Positions 1 to 5,066 of a stretch of 7,210 nucleotides of DNA are shown here, piece after piece (the stretch's first letter is position 1; every line of letters begins with the position of its first letter). Below the pieces are notes generated by a model that did no database searches, had not been told where the DNA came from, and saw only the letters and a program-made list of their open reading frames with translations. Origin of the DNA: Cyanothece sp. UBA12306. GTDB taxonomy: Bacteria > Cyanobacteriota > Cyanobacteriia > Cyanobacteriales > Microcystaceae. The stretch lies in NCBI GenBank assembly GCA_003448685.1, contig DLXW01000007.1, forward strand, positions 4,011-11,220, in the 5' to 3' direction. A program made the translations under genes and the position numbers.

Positions 1-229
1 TTCTATGCAATTTCGGCAAAAAATCAGGGCAATCCAACTCAAGGGGTATGAGTAGTCGGAATATAAATAAACAGCACTGTGTTAAGAAAAGTAAAATAAA
101 TAATTGTAGCTGTTGAACACGTTTTGGGAATATTTACAAAAGTTTATATAGCATCTAAAACTTATCAAAAGACTTGATAGAATGGTTGGTTAGGAAAATT
201 TTTGATCATCATTACTCAGAGGTAAAAAA
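1..229. other. AT-rich leader region upstream of the first DUF29 gene
   Basis: No gene can be supported here. Frame 1 is open from the left edge to a TGA at 49-51 and could be the last 16 codons of a gene entering from outside, but the peptide is too short to recognise. The rest is AT-rich and carries stops in all + frames. A TAGAAT hexamer at 178-183 is a possible -10 about 45 bases before the first gene, but no good -35 stands at the right distance. A good ribosome binding site (GAGG, 219-222, 7-base spacer) precedes the ATG at 230. Confidence 0.5.
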
Positions 230-700
230 ATGAAAGCATCTAATTTAATAAATACCGATCTAAGAAAACTTTATGAAACTGATTATTTAGCTTGGTATGA
301 AACCACTTTAGAAATCATAAAATATCAGCGTTTAGATGAATTAGATTTAGACAGTTTGATTGAGATATTAGAAGACTTGGTTAGAAACACAAAACGCAGT
401 GGAGCAAGTTTTTTAGAACAAATCATCCGACATTTACTAATGATTGAATATCGGAAAACAGAAAGGGAATATAATTATCGTCATTGGGGAGCAGAAATCG
501 TTAATTTTCGTAATCAATTAGAAATAGATATGACTACTAATTTACAAAAATATCTTGAAGATAATCTCGATCAAATCTACCAACGAGCATTACAATATGT
601 TATTATTAAAACAGGATTAAAAAAAGAAACATTCCCCAATGAATGCTCCTACACTGTCGAACAGTTAATCAATAATGATTTTAACCTTGAGGAAAATTAG
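230..700 (+). CDS. DUF29 family protein, divergent copy
   Basis: A 156-residue soluble protein of the DUF29 family (PF01724), which is abundant in cyanobacteria and has no established biochemical function. It shows the family order: an N-terminal LYETDYLAWYETTLE segment near residues 14-28, an acidic LIEILEDL helix where most members have LLEEIE, then IRHLLMIEY and the EREYN...W..EI.NFR core near residues 66-96. The ATG at 230 has a good Shine-Dalgarno (GAGG, 7-base spacer). No signal peptide or membrane segment is visible. The usual basic KRALKS helix after the acidic motif is replaced by KRSGASFLEQ, so this copy is less typical than its downstream paralogue. The two genes lie 54 bases apart on the same strand and are probably co-transcribed. 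Family assignment is secure; the cellular role is unknown. Confidence 0.88.
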   Translation: MKASNLINTDLRKLYETDYLAWYETTLEIIKYQRLDELDLDSLIEILEDLVRNTKRSGASFLEQIIRHLLMIEYRKTEREYNYRHWGAEIVNFRNQLEIDMTTNLQKYLEDNLDQIYQRALQYVIIKTGLKKETFPNECSYTVEQLINNDFNLEEN

Positions 701-754
701 CTAAAAAATATAGATTTAATCACTCATTTATCACTAATTTAGCCAAAAAATATT

Positions 755-1231
755 ATGGTCAAAAAGACTCTATCACTCACACATAAATTATATGATCAAG
801 ATTATCAAATTTGGCTGGAAACGACCTTAGAGCAACTTCGTCAGAGTCAATATTCTCAAGTAGATTGGGGAAATTTATTAGAGGAAATTGAAGGAATGAC
901 TAAAAGGGATAAACGAGCTTTAAAAAGTTTATTAACTCGTTTATTTGAACATTTTTTAAAGTTAGCTTATTGGGAATCAGAGAGAGAATATAATCAAGCT
1001 GGATGGGAAGGAGAAATTCAAAATTTTCGGGTTCAAATTAGACGATTGTTAAAAGATAGTCCTAGTTTGAAATCTTACTTATCCGAAATTTTAGACGAAT
1101 GTTATCAAGATGCCATTAAAATTACTTATAAAAAAACCCGACTCCCTTCTAATACTTTTCCTTTCTATCCTCTGGCCAATTTAGAACAAGTTTTAGACGA
1201 TAATTGGCTTCCTTTAAATGATGAATTGTAA
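755..1231 (+). CDS. DUF29 family protein, canonical copy
   Basis: A 158-residue DUF29 protein (PF01724) that matches the family pattern closely: LYDQDYQIWLETTLEQLR near residues 12-29, then LLEEIEGMTKRDKRALKSLLTRL near 42-64, H-x-LK-x-x-YW, SEREYN, W-x-GEIQNFR, and a C-terminal L-x-x-NWLP. It aligns over its full length with the preceding gene, so the two are tandem paralogues produced by an old duplication. The start at 755 has no recognisable Shine-Dalgarno; the preceding bases are AT-rich, so translation may be leader-independent or partly coupled to the upstream gene. No export signal is seen. It converges on the Uma2 gene with only 25 bases between stop codons and no terminator visible there. 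Function is unknown; an all-helical fold is likely from the heptad-like helices. Confidence 0.92.
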   Translation: MVKKTLSLTHKLYDQDYQIWLETTLEQLRQSQYSQVDWGNLLEEIEGMTKRDKRALKSLLTRLFEHFLKLAYWESEREYNQAGWEGEIQNFRVQIRRLLKDSPSLKSYLSEILDECYQDAIKITYKKTRLPSNTFPFYPLANLEQVLDDNWLPLNDEL

Positions 1232-1256
1232 AACTTTTACCTTAATAAAATTTGTA

Positions 1257-1856
1257 TTAACTTTCTACTTCAGAAGAAGAATTAAAAATAATAACCCCCT
1301 CATAAATCTCTTCTAAAGAAATTCTTACCTCTATGGATTGTAAACTCAAAAAATCACTTTTATCTTCCAATATATGCAAAGACCATTCCTTCGCTATACC
1401 TCTGCAATAAATCATTACTAAAAGATTTTCAGGGTCAACTAACACATATTCCTGTAAACTTCCTATAGACCGATAAAAACCAAATTTTCTTCCTTGGTCA
1501 TAATCTCTTGTAGAATTAGATAATACTTCAAAAATCACGACCGGATTGGTAACTGTTGTCTGATTTTCCTGGTAATAAATGGGATTAGATGCTATTACCA
1601 TAACATCAGGATAAGTAAATATATTATGCTTTGGTATCCATAAACGTACATTTTCTGTATAAACCCTTCCTCCTCGTTGACGTAAAAGCGGTTTCAATAA
1701 TAAACATAAATTTGTCACCACTTCATTATGATTCGTTGTCCCTCCTGCCATTGATATAATTTCCCCATTAATAAATTCATGACGAATCTCAGCTTGTTCT
1801 TCTAATACCAAATATTCCCTTGGGGTATAAACTTTTTCTGGTAGTTGTGTCACCAT
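1257..1856 (-). CDS. Uma2 family (DUF820) PD-(D/E)XK nuclease-fold protein
   Basis: A 199-residue, full-length member of the Uma2/DUF820 family (PF05685), a restriction-endonuclease-like fold with very many copies in cyanobacteria. Visible motifs in order: an N-terminal YTPREYLVLEE segment, RHEFINGEII (E27, G31, E32), H43, YPDVMV with D84, VVIFEVLS with E110, YDQGRKFGFYR with K124, and EYVLVDP with D141. D84, E110 and a lysine displaced to around K124 are the likely metal-dependent nuclease residues by analogy with the family, so the active site appears intact. The biological substrate of these proteins is not established. The ATG at 1856 gives the expected N-terminus, but no strong ribosome binding site precedes it. 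It is transcribed away from the repeat-rich gap at 1857-2095 and converges with the DUF29 pair. No methylase or toxin-antitoxin partner stands next to it. Confidence 0.93.
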   Translation of the reverse strand: MVTQLPEKVYTPREYLVLEEQAEIRHEFINGEIISMAGGTTNHNEVVTNLCLLLKPLLRQRGGRVYTENVRLWIPKHNIFTYPDVMVIASNPIYYQENQTTVTNPVVIFEVLSNSTRDYDQGRKFGFYRSIGSLQEYVLVDPENLLVMIYCRGIAKEWSLHILEDKSDFLSLQSIEVRISLEEIYEGVIIFNSSSEVES

Positions 1857-1971
1857 AGTGAAGCGATGAATAATCAGTAATGAGTTTGTGTCATTAATTT
1901 AGACTAGACTATAATCAATAATGATCAATTATAGCAATCAGGTTTGCTGTTGTGAGAAAATGAGGAGCAGG

Positions 1972-1988
1972 ATTTAACAGTGTTAAAT
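1972..1988. repeat. Perfect 17-base palindrome (8+1+8)
   Basis: ATTTAACA and TGTTAAAT flank a single central G with no mismatch. The symmetry and odd-length centre resemble a dimeric regulator site, but it lies inside the folded repeat element and could equally be part of it. No trans-acting factor can be named. Confidence 0.5.
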
Positions 1989-2010
1989 GCCTACGAATAG
2001 ACCCCTGTAG

Positions 2011-2031
2011 GGACATAATACTATTATGTCC
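2011..2031. repeat. Perfect 9-bp stem-loop with 3-base loop
   Basis: GGACATAAT (2011-2019) and ATTATGTCC (2023-2031) pair without mismatch around the loop ACT. No T-tract follows on either strand, so it is not an intrinsic terminator. It is the central hairpin of the repeat-rich divergent gap, and resembles the short GGGACATA-type palindromes I recall as recurring between genes in cyanobacteria. Confidence 0.6.
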
Positions 2032-2095
2032 TAGTATGTTCTTACTTCTCACAGATCATTACTGATTACTATATATTAGTCAAACATGAAAAAAA

Positions 2096-2347
2096 ATGAG
2101 TCAGATGGAATATCCGAATCCTAAACGCAAGAAATCCCTTGGGAGAAAAGTCGATGAGGAAGTCGAAAAAATTATCTATAAAGTGATGACCAATGAAGGG
2201 TTAGAACAAACCATTAGTCGTGCTGTTGTTAGAGCATTATTAGGATTAGTTAATCGCTATTTCCTATTAATTATTATCGGGGTAATTCTTGTATTAATAC
2301 TCCAATCTATTTTGATTGCTTACGCGCTGAAAACAATACTTAATTAA
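2096..2347 (+). CDS. Small single-pass membrane protein of unknown function
   Basis: An 83-residue protein I do not recognise. Residues 1-20 are basic and hydrophilic (KRKKSLGRK), residues 20-50 look helical and amphipathic (EEVEKIIYKV, then ISRAVVRALLGLV), and residues 55-78 form one strongly hydrophobic segment, followed by a short tail. The positive-inside rule would put the long N-terminal part in the cytoplasm. There is no signal-peptide cleavage site, so it should stay anchored. An ATG at 2096 or at 2105 could be the start; neither has a clear Shine-Dalgarno, and the ATG at 2086 is in another frame with an early stop. Its 3' end faces the ycf35 terminator. The composition looks like a real membrane protein rather than chance, but no homologue can be named. 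Confidence 0.65.
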   Translation: MSQMEYPNPKRKKSLGRKVDEEVEKIIYKVMTNEGLEQTISRAVVRALLGLVNRYFLLIIIGVILVLILQSILIAYALKTILN

Positions 2348-2400
2348 CCTCGAGTTTGCCAATCTTTAACAAAAGAAAATTTGGTTTCTAAGTATGCACT

Positions 2401-2431
2401 AAAAAAAGGGTCAACCAAAACTGGTCAACCC
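2401..2431 (-). terminator. Intrinsic terminator of the ycf35 transcript
   Basis: Read on the - strand, GGGTTGACCA and TGGTTGACCC form a 10-bp stem with a GTTT loop (2431-2408), followed directly by seven T residues (2407-2401). Two of the ten pairs are G-U wobbles, so the hairpin is complete only in the - strand RNA; the opposite transcript would carry two C-A mismatches. This fixes the direction: it ends transcription 26 bases after the ycf35 stop codon. Confidence 0.87.
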
Positions 2432-2457
2432 GCAAGCTTGGGAACGCGCTTTGAATC

Positions 2458-2811
2458 CTAGTTGTGAACGACTAACTTAACATTAGCGTTTTGTAGACCT
2501 TGCTGTTTCACTTCAGCTAAAGTCTTGTTAACCGCATATTTTTGGTTAATAGAATTGATTAGTTCAGTTTGGTTGTGCTTCTTAGCAACACCCCAAAGAT
2601 CAGCAATTAAGTCAAAGCTACCATCGCTATTGCGAGACCAACCGAGATCGTATTCACCATCAAGAACAGCAACGATATCAGAACGGATGCGCTGGCCATT
2701 ATAACCACGAACATCAGCTTCAGTCTTAACGGAAATACCGAGATCGCGCAAAGAAGCTTTTAAAATTTCAGCATCTGTAATTTTGGTGCGCAGAGTGCTA
2801 AAGTGAGACAT
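2458..2811 (-). CDS. ycf35: Ycf35 / DUF1257 family protein
   Basis: A 117-residue protein of the DUF1257 family (PF06868), the family of plastid Ycf35, found in cyanobacteria and several algal plastid genomes. The N-terminal MSHFSTLRTKITD and LKASLRDLG segments, the V-R-G-Y-N-G-Q stretch and the central YDLGWSRNSDGSFDLIADLWG motif are hallmarks. Full length and soluble, without signal peptide. Its molecular role is not established. The ATG at 2811 is well supported by GGAGG at 2825-2821 with a 9-base spacer. It lies 143 bases downstream of ycf46 on the same strand, separated by two stem-loops, and is followed by a strong terminator. A TATAAA hexamer at 2864-2859 may give it its own promoter. 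Base composition is richer in GC than the flanking AT-rich genes, which suits a well-expressed core gene. Confidence 0.95.
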   Translation of the reverse strand: MSHFSTLRTKITDAEILKASLRDLGISVKTEADVRGYNGQRIRSDIVAVLDGEYDLGWSRNSDGSFDLIADLWGVAKKHNQTELINSINQKYAVNKTLAEVKQQGLQNANVKLVVHN

Positions 2812-2858
2812 TTTTGATTTCCTCCAGTAGAACAGAAGTCAACAACAACAATTTAGGT

Positions 2859-2864
2859 TTTATA
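2859..2864 (-). promoter_or_regulatory. Possible -10 element for ycf35
   Basis: TATAAA on the - strand lies 47 bases before the ycf35 ATG, which would leave a leader of about 40 bases. No convincing -35 stands 17 bases upstream. It is offered because the two hairpins after ycf46 make a separate ycf35 transcript plausible. Confidence 0.3.
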
Positions 2865-2870
2865 TGGTGT

Positions 2871-2891
2871 CCGTCTCCGTAAAGAGAACGG
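2871..2891 (-). other. Imperfect stem-loop upstream of ycf35
   Basis: On the - strand CCGT-T-CTC and GAGACGG pair around the loop TTTACG, giving seven pairs with one bulged T. It overlaps no gene and sits just upstream of the possible ycf35 -10. If ycf35 is read through from ycf46, this is a third hairpin in the intercistronic leader; otherwise it may have no RNA role. Confidence 0.35.
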
Positions 2892-2905
2892 CTTTTGATT
2901 AAACT

Positions 2906-2950
2906 GCTAACCCAAGGTTAGCCTTTCATCCTGTTGGGAGCAGGAGAAAG
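2906..2950 (-). other. Two abutting stem-loops after the ycf46 stop codon
   Basis: On the - strand the first hairpin (2950-2923) pairs CTTTC with GAAAG and CCTG with CAGG across a small internal loop. The second (2922-2906) begins at the very next base and is a perfect 7-bp stem, GCTAACC with GGTTAGC, around TTG. Only a weak T-run follows (AGTTTAATC), so a strong terminator is unlikely. They could mark an RNA-processing or 3'-stabilising site, or partly terminate and lower ycf35 expression relative to ycf46. Confidence 0.5.
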
Positions 2951-2954
2951 CTTG

Positions 2955-4466
2955 TTAGAACTCCAGTCGCTGATATTCAGCAACCGAAGCTGACGCAGGT
3001 CGCGCTCTTTGCCGCGCCCAGTCCCGAAGGGCTGTCACCTGTTCCGTCATTGTCCGAGACAGAGGTAGGGTGGACTTGATCGCAGCTATAATATCTAACT
3101 GCGTAAATTCCCTGTCTTGAGCAAAAGCTTCATACATGGCAGCAATAAGAGCTTGCTCAATCTCTGCACCGGAAAAACCTTCAGAAACCTTGGCTAACTG
3201 CTCGATATCGAAGCGAGAAATGTCGGAGCGACGTTTAGCAAGGTGAATTTTGAAAATATCTTGACGCTCGTCGGGAGTTGGTAAATCTACAAAAAAGATC
3301 TCATCAAACCGCCCTTTGCGTAAAAATTCCCCAGGCAGCCTTTCCACTCGGTTAGCGGTGGCCATCACGAATACAGGGGAGGTCTTCTCCTGCATCCAGG
3401 TGAGGAATGAGCCGAAAATTCTGCTAGATGTTCCTCCATCTGAGTCTGCTGAACCAGTTCCTCCGGCAAAGGCTTTATCGAGTTCATCAATGAAGAGAAT
3501 GGCTGGAGAAATGGATTCTGCCGTTTTGAGAGCATTGCGGAGGTTAGCTTCTGAGCGACCTACCATTGAACCATCATAAACTCGCCCCATGTCTAATCTT
3601 AGCAGGGGAAGTCCCCACAAACGAGAGGTTGTCTTGGCAATTAGAGATTTCCCGCAGCCTGGAACTCCTAAAATCAGCATCCCTTTGGGTTGGGGTAAGC
3701 CATATTCTCTCGCTCTCTCAGTAAAGGCATCAGAACGCTGTTTGAGCCATCTTTTGAGTTCTTCTAAACCACCCACGGCTTCAATTGTTTCGTCTTCTTC
3801 AATAAAGTCGAGAACTCCATTACGACGGATCAATTGCTTTTTCTCCGAAAGAACAATATCTACTTCTTCTTCCGTGAGACGACTAGCTTTCACATAAGCT
3901 TTGCGATAAACTTTCTCCGCTTCATCTTTGGTCAAACCCAAAGCAGCTTTAAGCAGCTTTTCTCTAACTTCTGTGGTCGTACGACGAGTTTTAGTTTTGT
4001 CTAGTTGGCGAGAGAGAACTTGATTAAGTTCGTTGAGGTCGGGGAAGGGAAAATCTAAAACAACGATATCCTTTTCAAGTTCGATGGGAATTTCCTGGAG
4101 GGGAGACATCAAGATGATGATCTTCTCTGTTCCCTTGAAATTGGCTATGGCATCTCTCAACCAGCGCATTACAGGTGGAGAGGTAATGAAAGGATGGAGA
4201 TCTTTAAAGATAAAAATTCCAGGTTCTCTTTGCCTCACAACCCATTCGATGGCTGCTTCAGGGGAGACTGTATTATGCTGGGTATTTTGTCCAGGTTGAC
4301 CGTATTCAACGATACCGTGGGTAACAGTCCAAACAAATACCCGTCGATGTTGAGTCTTTAATTGAGCAATTCTAGAGATATCTTGCTCTGCCCGCTCTTC
4401 TTCCGAGGTAACAAGGTAGATTAGGGGATATTGAGCTTGTATTAGGATATTGAGCTCTTCTTTCAT
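2955..4466 (-). CDS. ycf46: AAA+ ATPase Ycf46
   Basis: A 503-residue AAA+ ATPase of the Ycf46 family, kept in cyanobacteria and many red-lineage plastids. The N-terminal half (1-190) starts MKEELNILIQAQYPLIYL and looks like a degenerate AAA fold with a Walker-B-like VFIFKDLH-type segment but no Walker A. The second half is a complete AAA+ module: Walker A GVPGCGKS at 267-274, Walker B LFIDE with D327-E328, sensor-1 ATAN with N372, the arginine-finger segment RKGRFDE around 383-389, and the helical GFSGAEIEQA around 430-439. It is cytosolic. In Synechocystis the homologue has been linked to inorganic-carbon use and stress response, but no reaction is known. I choose the ATG at 4466 because it yields the conserved N-terminus, with AGG 8 bases upstream; an in-frame GTG at 4505 would add 13 unconserved-looking residues. 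It probably shares a transcript with the RHH gene before it. Confidence 0.95.
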   Translation of the reverse strand: MKEELNILIQAQYPLIYLVTSEEERAEQDISRIAQLKTQHRRVFVWTVTHGIVEYGQPGQNTQHNTVSPEAAIEWVVRQREPGIFIFKDLHPFITSPPVMRWLRDAIANFKGTEKIIILMSPLQEIPIELEKDIVVLDFPFPDLNELNQVLSRQLDKTKTRRTTTEVREKLLKAALGLTKDEAEKVYRKAYVKASRLTEEEVDIVLSEKKQLIRRNGVLDFIEEDETIEAVGGLEELKRWLKQRSDAFTERAREYGLPQPKGMLILGVPGCGKSLIAKTTSRLWGLPLLRLDMGRVYDGSMVGRSEANLRNALKTAESISPAILFIDELDKAFAGGTGSADSDGGTSSRIFGSFLTWMQEKTSPVFVMATANRVERLPGEFLRKGRFDEIFFVDLPTPDERQDIFKIHLAKRRSDISRFDIEQLAKVSEGFSGAEIEQALIAAMYEAFAQDREFTQLDIIAAIKSTLPLSRTMTEQVTALRDWARQRARPASASVAEYQRLEF

Positions 4467-4534
4467 AGCATCGACCTGATAATCTGTTGACTGTAAAACA
4501 ACCACTTACCTTGACTTTTGTTAGAAACCTACCC

Positions 4535-4885
4535 TCAGCAGGTCACTAACACTTCTTTGCCTGAAATCTCCTGCTGTGCTGAGACAGTTTCTGGAACCTC
4601 CAGGGGAAATTCTTCGGTAATCACACTGGGTTGATTCTTCAAGGAAACCATTTGTCCTTCCCTAATCACCATCGCTGCTTCACACTCTGGACAAACATGA
4701 ACTTGATGGGTCTTTCCGTAGGCTGCTTCTTCTATCTCTTGTACCTTGTCGGGGTACTTCAGATAAAAACCGACCGCTTGCTCTACTAGGGATGACATTG
4801 ACTCTTCGTCAATGGCTGCTCTGATTTTGAGTTGCCGATGTATTCCTGGGGGAAGATATAGTGTGACTTTTTGCTTGTCGTGCAT
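4535..4885 (-). CDS. Ribbon-helix-helix protein with a Cys/His motif, upstream of ycf46
   Basis: A 116-residue protein. Residues 6-43 form a clear ribbon-helix-helix (CopG/Arc-like) pattern: the strand KVTLYLP, then helix GIHRQLKIRAAID, a turn, and helix SMSSLVEQAVGFYLK. Such domains dimerise and bind DNA through the paired strand. After a linker comes H60-x2-H63-x-C65-x2-C68, a possible metal-binding knuckle, then an unstructured acidic tail ending in C116. Only half a zinc ribbon is present, so a metal site would need the His residues or a second chain. Its stop lies 29 bases before the longest ycf46 frame and 68 before the preferred ATG, so the two are likely an operon; the matching Synechocystis arrangement, as I recall it, places a small gene directly before the ycf46 homologue. 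The start has only a weak GAG at a 4-base spacing. A role as autoregulator is inferred. No toxin gene accompanies it. Confidence 0.85.
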   Translation of the reverse strand: MHDKQKVTLYLPPGIHRQLKIRAAIDEESMSSLVEQAVGFYLKYPDKVQEIEEAAYGKTHQVHVCPECEAAMVIREGQMVSLKNQPSVITEEFPLEVPETVSAQQEISGKEVLVTC

Positions 4886-4903
4886 ATCACTCTAGTTGGT
4901 GTA

Positions 4904-4911
4904 ACCCGGGT
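4904..4911. other. Perfect 8-base palindrome in the RHH gene leader
   Basis: ACCCGGGT stands 18 bases upstream of the RHH start codon, inside the predicted leader. It is GC-rich in an AT-rich spacer, which makes it stand out, but an 8-base palindrome can arise by chance and no factor can be named. Confidence 0.3.
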
Positions 4912-4953
4912 GCGTCTCCTTACCTTAGCCATTTTTTTTATTGCTGTCAAGCT

Positions 4954-4982
4954 GTTATACCAGTATGACGGCATTTTTGTAA
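4954..4982 (-). promoter_or_regulatory. Predicted sigma-70 type promoter of the RHH-ycf46 operon
   Basis: On the - strand an extended -10, TG-G-TATAAC (hexamer at 4959-4954), lies 17 bases from a weak -35, TTACAA (4982-4977, three of six consensus bases). The TG extension can offset a poor -35. Transcription would start near 4947 and leave a leader of about 60 bases before the RHH start codon. A 25-base inverted repeat overlaps the -35. Confidence 0.5.
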
Positions 4983-4998
4983 TATTACTTTACAAAAA
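4974..4998. promoter_or_regulatory. Perfect 9+7+9 inverted repeat, candidate operator
   Basis: TTTTTGTAA (4974-4982) and TTACAAAAA (4990-4998) are exact inverted copies around a 7-base spacer; the left half also contributes to the 10-base palindrome GTAATATTAC (4979-4988). It covers the predicted -35 of the RHH-ycf46 promoter and lies about 30 bases upstream of the possible -10 of the divergent binding-protein gene. The position suits a repressor or dual regulator. Without a following T-tract arrangement near a stop codon it is not a terminator. Confidence 0.5.
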
Positions 4999-5024
4999 CT
5001 AGAAGTATTCGGCAATGGGTACTC

Positions 5025-5032
5025 GATACAAT
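5025..5032 (+). promoter_or_regulatory. Possible -10 of the substrate-binding-protein gene
   Basis: GATACAAT includes TACAAT, five of six bases of the -10 consensus. A start near 5039 would leave a leader of about 28 bases. No good -35 stands 17 bases upstream, so activator dependence or a false match are both possible. Confidence 0.35.
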
Positions 5033-5053
5033 TAAAAGGATATTTAGACAGTG

Positions 5054-5058
5054 AAGGG
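5054..5058 (+). promoter_or_regulatory. Ribosome binding site that fixes the GTG start at 5067
   Basis: AAGGG lies 8 bases before the GTG at 5067. It overlaps the in-frame GTG at 5058, which would therefore have no ribosome site of its own. Translation from 5067 also gives a textbook signal peptide beginning MKKR. Confidence 0.7.
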
Positions 5059-5066
5059 TGCTACAA

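Larger units (their letters stand above)
1871..2068. repeat. Nested inverted-repeat element, possibly a small MITE-like sequence
   Basis: The gap between the divergent Uma2 and membrane-protein genes contains inverted repeats nested inside each other. The outer pair is 13 bases and exact: TAATCAGTAATGA at 1871-1883 and its complement at 2056-2068. A second copy of the left arm with one change lies at 1912-1924. The next pair in is TGTGAGAA (1951-1958) with TTCTCACA (2046-2053). Inside are a perfect palindrome at 1972-1988 and a stem-loop at 2011-2031. No open frame of note occurs. The layout suits a non-autonomous mobile repeat or a folded regulatory region; no target-site duplication could be confirmed. 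Confidence 0.45.

Noticed and set aside
1..51. Open frame from the left edge to a TGA, possibly the end of an upstream gene
   Set aside because: Only 16 codons, no recognisable family, and two other frames are also open over the same span; chance cannot be excluded.
1257..1856. Uma2 gene as part of a restriction-modification or toxin-antitoxin system
   Set aside because: No methyltransferase, antitoxin or other defence gene lies next to it; the DUF29 neighbours converge on it and have no proven link.
3316..4299. Three + strand open frames of 87-102 codons opposite ycf46
   Set aside because: They lie antisense within the conserved AAA+ gene, have no ribosome sites or family features, and are shadows of its codon pattern.
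4941..4948. TTGACA on the - strand (4948-4943) as a -35 for the RHH operon
   Set aside because: It is a perfect -35, but the base run 17 bases downstream is TAAGGT, only three of six, so the extended -10 at 4959-4954 is preferred. It could still be a secondary promoter.
4786..4974. A 62-codon - strand frame overlapping the start of the RHH gene
   Set aside because: It covers the predicted promoter and leader, and reads into the RHH gene out of frame with no family resemblance.
4979..4993. NtcA-like site GTA...TAC upstream of the binding-protein gene
   Set aside because: The half-sites are 9 bases apart rather than the required 8, so it does not fit the NtcA consensus; the inverted repeat explains the bases better.
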